Positions 1 to 10,319 of a DNA stretch of 64,000 nt are shown piece after piece (the stretch's first letter is position 1; every line of letters starts with the position of its first letter). Made by a program: the position numbers and the translations under genes. Origin of the DNA: Undaria pinnatifida (taxonomy: Eukaryota; Sar; Phaeophyceae; Laminariales; Alariaceae); assembly GCA_012845835.1 (NCBI GenBank), contig JABAKD010000023.1, forward strand, positions 12,895,851 through 12,959,850. Direction: 5' to 3'. The notes beneath the pieces are model-generated. The model had not been told where the DNA came from. It saw nothing but the letters and a program-made list of their open reading frames with translations, and did no database searches.

Positions 1-445
1 ATAGGGCGGAGTGTTCGAGGGGGGCGGGGTGGGGTGGGGAGGTGGGGAAGGGGGTGGGGGCGAAAGCGCTTTAGGTGGCATAGATGTATGGGTTCGCTAT
101 ACGCGTGGTGCTAGGTCTAGGCGATGGTGAGGGTGGTGGGGAAGGAGGGGGCGTTGGGGATAGGGGTGGGTGGGAACTGCAGCAGCGGCATGGATGGCTC
201 TAGAAATATACTGAGGTGATATTCAGTGCGTCGAGGTGTTTATTACTCTGGCGGGTTTCGACAATTGGTGGGGCGTTAGAGCAAGAGGGACCAGGAAACA
301 AAATAAAAAGCGGGGGGGGTCGGGGGGGGGGTGGGGAAGGTTTTCAAGAGGTTTAGGTCACATGTACGTAAGCTGTGAGATCAAAGGCTTGATCGAAACT
401 CATCTTTGCAAGATTGCAAGGTCGTGTTCTGTAGGGTTTGTAGAT
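1..445 (+). repeat. Foldback-like arm, G-rich orientation (enters from left edge)
   Basis: The stretch carries the blocks that define the commonest dispersed repeat of this window: a CGCATAG/ACGCGTGGTGCTAGGTCTAGGCGATGG block, a GGCATGGATGGCT block, a GGGGCGTT block with long G runs, then part of the terminal block with CTGTGAGATCAAAG and CTCATCTTTGCAAG. The same order is seen at 45225-46195 and, inverted, at 48720-49765. I see no coding gene in it. Confidence 0.6.
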
Positions 446-873
446 TCCGGGTATATTATATAGATGAAAGGAGATGTGGGAAAAAGAAATGGGCAAATGG
501 TTGGCGGAAGATACCACTGCATTATTGTCCGATCGTTTGACGTCATATTTGGTACTACTGCTGCTGCTTTATGAAAGGATATTCGAGTTACACTGGAACG
601 GCGTGCACGCTTTATTGTCGGAGGAAAAAAAACTTGATAACAACAATATTAAAAAAAATGGACTTATGTATAAAATCATTATTTGTTCAAGACATTCGGT
701 CAGCAGTTTATTTTCGTCTCGGCCCAAGTATGCGATTCGCGGAAGTGGAATTCTCGGGCAAATAACTTCGTTCGAGCGCCGCGTTCGGGGGGCGGCTCCA
801 ACCCCCTTCGCCATGCCGTGTCCGTTCCGCACATCGACGGGCCACCTGCACTATCTTCACTTTTGGTGGAAGA
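446..873. other. No gene recognised
   Basis: Short overlapping ORFs on both strands show no recognisable domain. A motif TTCGGGGGGCGGCTCCAAC near 785-803 recurs twice around 2336-2378, so this is repeat-derived DNA. Confidence 0.4.
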
Positions 874-1330
874 TCGTGAAAGCTTCCATGGAAGCTTCCA
901 TGTAAGCTTTTACGAAAGCTTCCACGGAAGCAACTTTCACGGAAGCTTCCACGGAAGCAACTTTCAAGGAAGCTTTCACGGAAACAACGTTCACGGAAGC
1001 TTCTATGAAATCTTTCACGGAAGCAGCTTCCCCGGAAACTCCCATGAAAGCTTTCACGGGAGCAACCTCCACGGAAGCTTCTACGAAAGCTTCCGCGAAA
1101 GAAACTTCCACGAAAACAACTTCCACGCAAGCTTCCATGAAAGATTTCACGGAAGCTTCCACGGAAACAACCTAACCCTAACCCTAACCTTGAGCTTCCA
1201 TGGAAGTGTTTCCATAAAAGTAACTTCCATGGAAGCTTTCATTACTTCCACGAAAGCTTCCACTACTTCCACGAAAGCTTTCATTACTTCCATGGAAGCT
1301 TTCGTGGAAGCTCTTGTGGAATCTCCCGTA
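874..1330. repeat. Palindromic 12-bp minisatellite, TTCCACGGAAGC type
   Basis: Degenerate tandem copies of a 12-nt unit built around the palindrome GGAAGCTTCC fill the block. Because 12 is divisible by three, all frames stay open. One plus frame (683-1351) reads as Phe-His-Gly-Ser repeats and the minus frames as Glu-Ala-Ser/Val-rich repeats. I treat these ORFs as by-products of the repeat, since no start context, flanking domain or splice signal supports a protein. A second array lies at 1776-2070. Confidence 0.75.
1171..1190. repeat. Interstitial telomere-like CCCTAA run
   Basis: About three CCCTAA units interrupt the palindromic minisatellite. Single TTAGGG-like pieces recur near 25748-25763 and 56012-56022. 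The run is too short to be a chromosome end. Confidence 0.6.
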
Positions 1331-1775
1331 GAATCTGTAACGAAGGGATAAACGGCAATTTTTGACATACGCACGCAGGTCTCCAACCCCTTGATTCTAG
1401 TCACTCACCGCTTCTGATTCGTTTCCTCCGCGTCTACCTTCAGGCTGATTCCTCCCGTCTGCTTGTTGCAACAGCTGCCTGCGATCATCAGTCTCGTCTC
1501 ACGCAGTCCTCTTCCAAGCGATCATACAATATAACAGATCTCCGGATGAAACCTCCAACAATACGTTACGGTAACGATCGCTGTACTCAAGCTCGGTTCG
1601 TAGTCACTCACACTCGTGTCAGATCAAGTTCAGGCTTCCCTCATTTTGGTTTGTGTGTTTTTGGAATGAGACCGTGAGCGGCACGCTTCCTAGACTGATC
1701 GGAGCTATACAGACCTAGGCAGCATTCCGCCACGGGGTTTCATGTGACGTCATGTCAATCCGCCGCAACAAATCT

Positions 1776-2070
1776 ACTTTCACGGAAGCTTTCATATCTT
1801 TCATATCGTCCACGGAAGCTTGCGGAAGCTCCCATGAAAGCTTCCGTGGAATTAACTTTCATGGAAGCTTTCGTGGATGCTTTCGTGGAAGCTCCCGTGG
1901 AGGTTACTTCCGTGGAAGCTTTCGTATCTTCCATGGAAGCTTTCATGGAAGCTTCGACCGCTTCGATTGCATCCATGGAAGCTTCCATAACTTTCATATC
2001 TTCCATTGAAGCTTCCATGAAAGCGGTAAATGCTTTCACGGAGGCTTCCATGAGCTTCCACGCAAAATAA
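1776..2070. repeat. Second palindromic 12-bp minisatellite array
   Basis: The same degenerate TTCC(A/G)(C/T)GGAAGC unit as at 874-1330, separated from it by about 445 bp of non-repetitive sequence in which I see no gene. ORFs of about 85-125 codons here are open only because of the 12-nt period. Confidence 0.7.
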
Positions 2071-2111
2071 AAGTAGTGCCGGAGACCGACATGGACGTGA
2101 ACGCGGACGGA

Positions 2112-2645
2112 AGTGGAGCGAGACAAGCGAGAAGTTGCAAAAATATCGCATGTCGAGGAGGAATTCCGGAGAGTTTGGCTGTATCTAACTCTCTGCAGCG
2201 CATGGATAATTTACAAAATTTGCATCATTTCCAAACGGTAGTTGCTAATGTATGGAAGTTTGCGGTGGCATACTCTCGAGGGTTTGATTTGCTTGACGTC
2301 TCCAGGGCTTGAACGAATGAAACGCGTGCAAGTCTTCGGGGGGCGGCTCCAACGCGAAGAAGCCTTCGGGGGGCCTCTCCAACCCCCCTCGCCCTTCCTT
2401 ATGCGTTGGGCACGTCGACGTGACCGCGGATGAATGCGGGGCCAAACAAGGGAGAAGTTGCAGAAATATTGTATTTTGATACGGTAATCTTGCGATTTTG
2501 GCTGTATCTTACAAAAACATCTGCAGCGTCTGGATAATTCCGAAATTAGCATCATTTCCAAGCGGTAGATAGTTGCTAATGTTTTCAATTTCGCGGTGGT
2601 ATTCTCTCGAGTGTTTGTTTTGCTTCACATCTGCAGGGCTTGAGC
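2112..2645. repeat. Diverged tandem duplication, two ~205-bp copies
   Basis: Copy 1 (about 2112-2314) and copy 2 (about 2440-2645) share, in order, GAGAAGTTGCA, TTTGGCTGTATCT, CTGCAGCG, GGATAATT, CATCATTTCCAA, CGGTGG and CTCTCGAG motifs. The spacer at 2315-2439 has two TTCGGGGGG motifs with C-rich partners. No protein is recognisable. Confidence 0.6.
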
Positions 2646-2665
2646 GCGTGTTACATAACCAGTTA

Positions 2666-2847
2666 CACTGATCGTCGATTTTTATCGAGTGTTGCTAACT
2701 CACGCTCTCGCGCTATCCGCAAGTCAATTAGTGCACAACAAAACAAAAAATTATACGAGTACGCACTCGGGTGGATTCGAACTCAAGACGTTCACATATA
2801 CCCACCTGTACCAGGCTCGAGGTTATATCCTGATACGCCACCGGGGC
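2666..2847 (-). mobile_element. SINE-A copy, truncated (tRNA-derived)
   Basis: Read on the minus strand, it begins GCCCCGGTGGCGTATCAGG, with a pol III A-box-like TGGCGTATCAGG followed by a B-box-like GAGTTCGAATCC. This is the head of the element seen full length at 47756-48054. The 3' part and poly(A) are missing. Confidence 0.65.
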
Positions 2848-2869
2848 AGTGAGTGATATAAAGCTGGTC

Positions 2870-3003
2870 GCCCCGGTTGTCTAGTGGGTTACACTCGAAT
2901 GTACTACTCCTATAAATACTAGCGTTGGTCTTTGAGGTAAAAACCACCGTTGTGAGCTTTGTTGGCTTTGTTTATTTGCACAAATATATGGGAACAAAAA
3001 TAT
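2870..3003 (+). mobile_element. SINE-B copy (second tRNA-headed family)
   Basis: It starts GCCCCGGTTGTCTAGTGGG, with an A-box-like TGTCTAGTGG resembling Glu/Asp tRNA 5' ends, and continues with CTAGCGTTGGTC and GAGCTTTGTTGGCTTTG. The same sequence is at 3667-3800, and a minus copy is near 8950-9055. It lies head to head with the preceding SINE-A, 22 bp apart. The B box is degenerate, so I do not call a tRNA gene. Confidence 0.5.
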
Positions 3004-3014
3004 CAACTCAAAGC

Positions 3015-3130
3015 TGACGCGCACGCACGACTACACGAGAAGGAGGTAGTAGTGATTACGATTCCTGCGCCAGGAAAAGCCACACAGTAGGCCGTAGCGC
3101 GAGTGGCTGCGTCCCCGGGGCCTCGAGGGT
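3015..3130 (-). repeat. Dispersed repeat, inverted partner at 9610-9722
   Basis: The minus strand contains GGGGACGCAGCCACTC, then TGGCGCAG.AATCGTAATCACTA, then GTCGTGCGTGC. The same order is on the plus strand at 9610-9722. Each copy is about 110 bp. The element class is unknown. Confidence 0.55.
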
Positions 3131-3368
3131 TGTATTATACAAGTTCTTCCTGTTGCTAATCTGCGCCACTTGAAGGTGGTGGTAAGTAGACAGTAGAATG
3201 GCGTGCTTTGCTGTTGCTGTGGTCCCTGACTCCGTTGCTTTGGTCGTTTGCCGGTCAAGCACAAGCGGTCGTATGTTGGTACGTAACTGACGAATATGTT
3301 TGTGTTTCTTCGTACTTGATGTGCTCGTTATTGCTGCTGCCTGCTGGTTGATCATCTCTTCTAGTTTG

Positions 3369-3644
3369 TTTTTTTTTTGGCACACTTTTACTTTTCAGCT
3401 TCTGAACATGCAAGCCGTGGTCACAGGTGTCGTCCTTCCCATATTCCCCCCGGTTTTTGCCTAGGGTTCAGCACCCACTGATCGTCGGTTTTCATCGAGT
3501 GTTGCTAAGGCACGCTCTCGCGCTTTCCGCAAGTCAATTAGTGTACAAGACGACAAATTATACGAGCAGTCACTCGGGGGGATTCGAACTCACCAAGCTG
3601 ACCTATACCAGGCCTGAAGATATAACCTGATACGCCACCGGGGC
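3369..3644 (-). mobile_element. SINE-A copy, nearly full length, minus strand
   Basis: It ends at 3644 with the tRNA-like head (reverse complement GCCCCGGTGGCGTATCAGG and a B-box-like GAGTTCGAATCC). It runs through the family body (GTGTTGCTAA, GGTGTCGTCC) to a T run at 3369-3378, which is the poly(A) tail in reverse. Length of about 276 bp matches the 299-bp plus copy at 47756-48054. Confidence 0.7.
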
Positions 3645-3666
3645 AGTGAGTGATATAGAGCTGGTC

Positions 3667-3800
3667 GCCCCGGTGGTCTAGTGGGGCTACACTCGAATAC
3701 TACTACTCCTATTATTACTAGCGTTGGTCCTTGTGGTAAAAAAACACCGTTGTGAGCTTTGTTGGCTTTATTTGTTTGCAGAAAAAAATGAGAACAAAAT
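3667..3800 (+). mobile_element. SINE-B copy, head to head with SINE-A
   Basis: It opens GCCCCGGTGGTCTAGTGGGG, has the A-box-like TGGTCTAGTGG, and shares CTAGCGTTGGTCCTTG and GAGCTTTGTTGGCTTT with 2870-3003. The arrangement and the short linker to the upstream SINE-A are the same as at 2847/2870, so the whole pair was duplicated. Confidence 0.5.
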
Positions 3801-4106
3801 GATTAACTAACTGCTGAAATCGCCTATTAATAGCAGCGTGGGTAGGTACAGATAGACGCGAATAGACGAGAGAAGTAGTTGCTGAACTATTCTCGCGATA
3901 AACGTTAGGGCAGGTACCGGAGTGGGGATGGGGGAGGGGAGCCCGCTTTATGACATCGGGGATCAAATTTATACTTACATCTGGGAGGGCGACAGTAAAG
4001 CGACAATCACATTGAGTGGGATAGGAAGAAGAAAAGAAGTGAAGAAGTGTAGTACTACTGCTGCTTGAATAACACGATACCCAAACAAGCTGCATATTGA
4101 CTGCTG

Positions 4107-4537
4107 TTTTTTTTTTTTTTTTTTTTTTTTTTCATCCTCCGGCGGATGGGGAAAAATGAAGCTTTAGCTCACCACACTTAGACGTATTTTCATATGCGTC
4201 GTGTGTCGATTTAACTCAGTTGCTTTCGCAGCCCAACGCTAGCTGGCGCATCCTTCGGGTTCCATTGTAGGTATAGCGTAAGCTGTCCCTATCAGTGGTC
4301 TCCGTTACAACCCCGGCAGCGCAAGCTTCCGTTGTATACGGGTGCGTGTGTATGTCGACCCGGCCTGACCCCTGAGGGTCAGTTTTAGTAGAGATAGCCA
4401 CGCGGAATGTCATCTTTCCGGGTAGGGTGGGACTTGCGCAAGCTCACCCACTAACAAAACCCCTGGCCATGGGAGATGGCCTTCCGCCGGACTTGGTCCA
4501 GTTACGGTCCACCCTACCCTTTCGGGCGTTGGTCCTC
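4107..4537 (-). mobile_element. Poly(A)-tailed retroposon, 5'-truncated LINE-like end
   Basis: A run of 26 T at 4107-4132 is the reverse of a long poly(A) tail. The direct repeat GACTGCTGTT flanks the segment, at 4099-4108 (overlapping the tail) and 4538-4547, and looks like a target-site duplication. A minus-strand frame ending at 4216 could be the C-terminus of a LINE ORF, but I recognise no domain. There is no A or B box at the 5' end, so a truncated LINE fits better than a SINE. Confidence 0.55.
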
Positions 4538-4547
4538 GACTGCTGTT

Positions 4548-5049
4548 GTATTATGCAATTGGTCCGTACAACTTCTCTAATCACACGCAGCGGACGTGGT
4601 CAGTCACCTTACTGGCCCCACATGCTTGATTGAGTAATACTATCATAACAAACGCACTCGACACGTTTCGTCGCCAGACTAAAGGGTCAGTCGGCGTGTG
4701 CTCGGATATATCCGATCGAAATCTGATGAATGAAGCTCGGAATCGGATTCGCCTAAAAAACGGTAGCTATTAATAGTAGTACATTGTTATGATTGTTAGT
4801 CTATATCAAACTCTTGGCATCACCTTACATACTGTACGCACAGACTATGACTGTGTGTGGTGTTTTTTTTATTATACCAAGCATTGAATCGAAGAATTCA
4901 AAGTGCTGCCCTTCCCTACCCGTGCGGAGCCCTTGAATATATTGTAGTACACTCCACATGTGAAATATGAAATCTCGTCGAAGCTCACATTTGGGCAAAA
5001 GCTGGGTGTTACCCGAACACGCGCATTACTGCTGTGTGTCCTTAAAAAC
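4548..5049. other. No gene recognised
   Basis: I see no domain, splice-supported exon or repeat that I can place in this stretch. Confidence 0.4.
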
Positions 5050-5363
5050 TTTTTCTTTTCTTCATACACATACACCTACTTTCCAGCTTTTGGACAAGCC
5101 GCCGTCACAGGTGTCGTCCCTTCCCTCCCCCCCAGGTTCTTGCCTTCGATTTTTATCGCGCATAGGGTTCAGCAACCCCGCTGCCTGTCGATTTTTCGTC
5201 GGGTGTTGCCAACTAACAACGCTTTCGCGCTTTCCCCGTGTCAATTTGTGCGCAACAAAAAGTCCTCAAAACCTTATACGAGTATATGCAATCGGGGTGA
5301 TTGGAACTCACGAAACTGACCTAAAATACCAGGATCGAGGATAACCTGATACGCCACCCGGGC
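5050..5363 (-). mobile_element. SINE-A copy, minus strand, diverged
   Basis: The reverse complement of the right end reads GCCCGGGTGGCGTATCAGG, followed by a B-box-like GAGTTCCAATC and the family body with GTGTTGCCAAC and GGTGTCGTCCC. The T-rich left end at 5050-5062 stands where the poly(A) tail should be. The B box has changes, so this copy is probably inactive. Confidence 0.65.
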
Positions 5364-6184
5364 TACTGGTCTGCGACTCACCTTATCATCGTATCTATAT
5401 ATACAAGAGCTCCGCATGGGTGCCGGCATACATTGGCTGCACCCATGCTCCGGGTAGGGCCTGAAAGCTGTAGTACTTCAATTTGTTCGATTCAATACGT
5501 ATCCGATATAGAGTAAGAACCGTGTACGCGTGTAGAAGGTTAAGTAGTGTCAAGAGATCGCTATAAAGACTATTAATAATTGTGAACGACTTACTTCTGC
5601 CTTTTCTTGCATGAATCCGATTCCGAACTTGACCAAAATATTCCGATAGGAGAAATCCGATCCCACGCATAATGACCCTCTAGTCTGCCCAGAAAGGGAC
5701 GTTTCGAGTGCGTTTCTTGTTGTTTTTGACTAAACCAAGTATCCAGGGCGAGCAAGAGGGTTGCTTTATGTGCTCCATGTTTTCTACGTAGCCAATGAGA
5801 GGTGCGCACTGAGCCAGCTTCTTCTGCTACACCATGCATGATACTATCTAGATCCAAGACTAGCAGACCGGCTGTCTGTTTGTAGTCTAATGTCTGATCG
5901 TGGATATACTTTCGGACGTAATTCTAATCGTGAAACACTGCTGTGTCGCTGCCTTCGTCATTCAATTCCTCGACTGCTACTATAAATTTAATGCTGAGCA
6001 CTACTTGTTGCTATCTGGTAGATACAGTATTTGTAGTACACGATAACACTGAACTAAAACTATAGACTAGCAGTTATGAATTTCAGACTCGAGTTTAAGA
6101 CGAAAACAAAAAAAAAACATGTACTGCCTGGTATGGCGTTTTATCTGATTGCTGGTCGCTCATTGGCCGGCGATCGTACATAAA
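5364..6184. other. No gene recognised
   Basis: ORFs on the minus strand (5395-5670, 5591-5857) overlap each other in different frames and show no family I recognise. No dispersed repeat seen. Confidence 0.4.
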
Positions 6185-6590
6185 TCACAAATTGCCCCCC
6201 CTTTCCTCCCCCCCCCCTCCAAACCCCGCTCGCTTTTGATCAAAACCAGCCCCCCACGTCCTTCAAAACTCCGCCCCCCCCCCCCCCAACGGTTATTCGA
6301 CTTACAAGATTCACTTGATAAAAGGATACATTTTCCTTCACAGCTGTCAGATTTTGTCCCCCTCAGAAGAAACGAGTTTTATAGTTTCCGCGCACAGACT
6401 GACTAAAATCACCCTGTTGACCCTGATAGCTACACTGTAGATGTAAGGGGAGTCGCCGACCTATATCCTTGATGAGGACACACAACTCGTAATGCGCGCG
6501 ATCGGAGTATCACACACAGCTTGCGAAGATGAGTTTCGACGAAATCTTCGATCTCACAGCTGGAGTGTATTTTCATTTTTTATAATAAAT
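6185..6590 (-). repeat. Foldback-like arm, C-rich orientation
   Basis: It starts with long C runs and a CTTTTGATCAAAACCAG block. It continues with CAGCTGTCAGATTTTGTCC, TATAGTTTCCGCGCACAGAC, GGGGAGTCGCCGACCTATA and GCGCGATCGGAGTATCACA, and ends with the terminal motif GATCTCACAGCTGGAGTGTA. Near-identical copies are at 9855-10252 and 39020-39560. Confidence 0.75.
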
Positions 6591-7080
6591 TAACCGCCAT
6601 ATATATATATATGGGGACCATATATATGGTGACATCCCAGGATCATTATCAAACCAAACGTACATATAACAACTCCGACAACCCGGGAACAAACACGAAC
6701 GGATATCACCAGGATTAATATCTCCCCGCACAGTGTGGAAATCACCAACCCCACCGATCGGCCGATCTCCGATTGGTTGGGGGTCGTACATAATGTAGCC
6801 AGCTCCATCCGGGGACAATAGGGTTCCATCCCCGGTCCAGCGGGCACTTTAAAAATCTATCAGTTTAACAAACGAGGGAATAAAACCGATTTCTGTACGG
6901 TCGTCACCGCCCCTAACGGTGTGGAAGCGCCGACTCCGTTAGCTAAAATCGCTGATTGGTTTGAGCTCCACAGCAGTGCCGCCCTACCCTATGAGGATGA
7001 TAGAGGCTCACCAACCAATGGGGGGCAGTCCCGTTGCACACGGGGGAGGTAGAGCCCCATCCCCGGTTCAGAAACCCTCT
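6591..7080. repeat. Two diverged ~150-bp blocks, AT palindromes
   Basis: The motif order 'GTGTGGAA..C.CC.AC.CC', 'CCGATTGGTT / GCTGATTGGTTT' and CCATCCCCGGT(C/T)CAG occurs twice, suggesting an old tandem duplication. TATATATAT palindromes precede it at 6600-6630. No coding evidence. Confidence 0.35.
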
Positions 7081-7139
7081 GAATGTCTACAACTCTAACA
7101 ACGCGGAACTATATAACGATGATCGCCCGGGTCAATACC

Positions 7140-7283
7140 TCCCTTGCTTCCTCTTCTCGTCTTGTTTTTTCTTGCTTTTCTTGTCTTTTTGTTCTCTTTT
7201 CTTGCCTTTTTCGTTTTGTTTCGTTTTCTTCTCTTTTCTCTTCTTTCCTTTATCTTCTTTTTTTTCTTTGTTTTTTTTCTCCA
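7140..7283. repeat. Polypyrimidine tract
   Basis: About 140 bp of almost pure C/T with T-rich runs. ORFs through it are low complexity (Phe/Ser/Leu) and are not called. Confidence 0.7.
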
Positions 7284-7689
7284 ATGGACTTACGCCTGTC
7301 GGGCGTATGCGTAGTGATAGATACTACACGTAATATATACGTGGTAGTCTTCATTGGGTGGCAATCGGAATAGCTGGTTTCTCCAGGCGTGAGTAATGAG
7401 ACGTATGCACCGGCATGGACCTGGCACATCGTAGACTGACTCCCGATTTCACTTTTATCTGTTTCTGGTGGAGGCATGAATTGTGTCAGCTGTGATATAT
7501 GCGTGTACCACCTTGGGTTGTGTGTGTTTTCCCTGGGGTATTCCTCAGCTCCAGAGTGACTGGAGCCTGTCCTGTGACCACGAACTTGATTATGCGAGTT
7601 AATGTGAGAACAACAGCAACAACAACAACCTCCACGCACACCGTGTCAACCCCGACCCCATTGGCTTTGGCCCAATAAAAGTCGTTTCG

Positions 7690-8400
7690 AACGACCAAAC
7701 AAAATCTTCAAAGGCTTGCTATTTTGGCAAGGAAAAATTGGCAACACTTTGCAAATAGACGACAAAACTTTATAACTCGAAACACTGCGCATTTGGCAAG
7801 TTTTTGGATATTTGGCAAGTAAGGTTTGTCATCATAACGCCCTAAGATTTTACTCAAACCCCTCACAGCAGCAGCAGGGAGCTAACGGCACGCCGGCGCT
7901 CTCTACGGAGTAAATGCTGGCGGAGAAAGGGCTCTAGGCACAGCCCATGTACCTCAGAGGTTGGCGGTCCTTCTAGCCCGACCAAACTCGCCTGGGAATA
8001 TCTGTGACGGCTGCTGTTTTTGATGATGCTTCACAGCCGTTCAAAACGAACCCATGGGGCATCCACGCGGGCCTCACGGCCAGTGTCGCCAGCCCTATCA
8101 CAGCTGCTGCTGCTAATGACACCGTGTATCCTCCGTACCTCTCGCTATTGAAGAAGTTAGGGGAAAGTCAAGCGTGGGGCGTCGTGGGGTGGTCTGATTT
8201 GCACGACCTTGCGTTGGCGTTTTCGGCCGAAAATGGCAAATTATATAACATATTTCACTTCCCGAAAACTTGCCAGCGAAGCGGAACGGAAATATCCCAA
8301 AAAGTAAAACGGCAATTTTTTTGCTATTTTGGCAAGTAAGTCCAAATTTCCGAAACCTTGCCAAACTGGGAAGAAGCTTGCCAAAAAAGGGTGTCGTAGG
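7690..8400. other. TTTGGCAAG-flanked segment with an unassigned ORF
   Basis: Several TTGGCAAG/CTTGCCAA motifs lie at both ends (about 7700-7830 and 8225-8400), including the shared direct motif TTGCTATTTTGGCAAG. Between them a plus ORF (8004-8339) begins with about 75 residues of ordinary composition. Its last third is made of the repeat. I recognise no family. It may be an exon fragment caught between repeats or a small element cargo. Confidence 0.25.
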
Positions 8401-8949
8401 AAATAACCCTACGCTCACAATTGTTTCGACTGATGTGAGTTTTCCCGCATGCTTTCGTGTACGACAAACATTTGCAATGCGAATGCAATTCGACAAGCTA
8501 TTTTCATGAAAGGTTGCACAAAAAAGCAAATTTATGCCGATGTCAGGTTGGCGTGCCGACCAAGCACGCTTGAAATGAGGCCGGGAAACCCTTCAACAGC
8601 AACAACAGCACCAAACGTAATATTATGTAAATGAACGAACTAGAGCGATTTGTATCAAGGATTCAGCCCCTGCCCGGTTATAACCTCAATTACAAACACG
8701 AAAAAATTGGCGTTTGAAGCAAAACGAGTACAAAATTAGCGCAACAACAGGAGTATAATGATTCTCGAAAAAGCTCGAAATATGGCCAAAACGGTGCGTA
8801 TTTGACCCGCGTAATAATGGTCGAATAGTCATTGAATACAGGAATAGCCTATGTGTCGCTTATGCCACACCGAAGTGTACCTACCCACGCTGCTAGGCGT
8901 TTTCAGCAGTTAGTTGATCCTTTTGGTTTTGCATATATTTCTGCAAATA
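8401..8949. other. No gene recognised
   Basis: Only short ORFs without recognisable motifs are present. Confidence 0.35.
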
Positions 8950-9055
8950 ATATCATACCAGGTATGTCACAACAATAGTGGGAATTAAACTCAAGGACCA
9001 GCGCTAGTATTAATAGTATTCGAAGATTGATTGCGACTAGATAGACCACCGGGGC
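8950..9055 (-). mobile_element. SINE-B copy, minus strand, partial
   Basis: The reverse complement starts GCCCCGGTGGTCTAT.TAGT and contains ACTAGCGCTGGTCCTTGAG followed by a B-box-like GAGTTTAATTCC. It matches the heads at 2870 and 3667. The 3' boundary is not resolved. Confidence 0.45.
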
Positions 9056-9609
9056 GACCGGCTTAAAATAACTCTCTGCACTGGAGATGATCAATCAGCA
9101 ACCAGCAGCAAGGAGCACGTCAAGTCTAGGAAGAAACATTAAACTGTTTGTCAGTTACGTGCCAACACGACCGCTTTTTTTTTAGTCGACCGCGGCAACC
9201 GACCAAAACAGCAACGAAGGTAGAGGCACCACACCAACAACAAAGCACACCTCTCACATTGTCCAACAACTTCTCCACAGAGTATTCTCGGGGGAAAATA
9301 AGCACCGAACGATGCGATACCGAGACAAATGGATGCCACTGGTTTCTCCCGTGGATACTGTCTATACTACTTAATATACGACCTTCGCGTGGCGCAGCGT
9401 AACAACAGGAACGATTTTCCCCTTGTTTTATACTCCGGAGTATATATATGTCGAAACGTTTCCCGCTGTTTTTGGCACACCTTCCCCCTTGGTACAAGTC
9501 ACACAAAAAAGAGTGTCGTTAATATTAGAGCGCATCATCAGCGTGTGTGCTCTTACTCATATACTGAGTATATAGTGCTTGCACGAATACAGACTCTGCC
9601 GTTGTGCCC
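9056..9609. other. No gene recognised
   Basis: A 126-codon minus ORF (9126-9506) shows no domain I know and starts in low-complexity sequence. A TACTCCGGAGTA palindrome is at 9431-9442. Confidence 0.3.
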
Positions 9610-9722
9610 GAACTACATACCCTCGACGCCGGGGACGCAGCCACTCAAGATGCTTCTGCGTGGCGTTTTCTGGCGCAGTAATCGTAATCACTATCTCCTT
9701 ATTTTAGTCATGCGTGCTTTTG
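9610..9722 (+). repeat. Dispersed repeat, partner of 3015-3130
   Basis: The copy carries GGGGACGCAGCCACTC, TGGCGCAGTAATCGTAATCA and CATGCGTGC in the order seen on the opposite strand at 3015-3130. Confidence 0.55.
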
Positions 9723-9854
9723 CCGTGTCTATAAGTACGTACAGTACAGCAGTACCTACGAAAATTCAATAATGAAATGCACTACTGCTACAGTGTACTA
9801 TGCTATCATACCTGCCATGGTACCATGGCGAATTATTTAACAGCAAACATAATT

Positions 9855-10252
9855 TGCTGTTCCCTCCCCCCCCTCCCCCACTCCCGCCCCCCTTTTGATC
9901 AAAACCAGGCCCCCACGTTCTTCAAAACTCCGCCCTCCCCTCACCGGTTACTCGACTTACAGGATTCACTTGATAAACGGATGCATTTCCTTCCACAGCT
10001 GTCAGATTTTGTCCCCCTCAGAAACGGGTTTTATAGTTTCCGCGCACAGACTGCCTAACATCACCCTGTTGACCCTGATAGCTGCACTGTAGTTGCAAGG
10101 GGAGTTGCCGACCTATATCCTTAATGAGGGCACACAACCCGTAATACGCGCGATCGGAGTAACACACAGCTTGCAAAGATGAGTTTCGACAGAATATTCG
10201 ATCTCACAGCTGGAGGAGTGTATTTGAATTTTTATAATATACTCCGGAGTAT
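9855..10252 (-). repeat. Foldback-like arm, C-rich orientation
   Basis: This is the same block order as 6185-6590, with a clear CTTTTGATCAAAACCAGG block and the terminal GATCTCACAGCTGGAG. Just outside the terminus is the palindrome TACTCCGGAGTA (10240-10251), which also abuts the arm ending near 60475. Confidence 0.75.
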
Positions 10253-10319
10253 ATATTTATAATAATATATCAAAGGGGACTCGCCGACCACTATGTCAAG
10301 ATACGGCCCCTGAGGCCTG

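Noticed and set aside
2870-2960. Functional tRNA gene (Glu/Asp-like start)
   Set aside because: Only the A-box side resembles a tRNA. No cloverleaf with anticodon and T arm can be drawn, and the same sequence is repeated as a SINE head.
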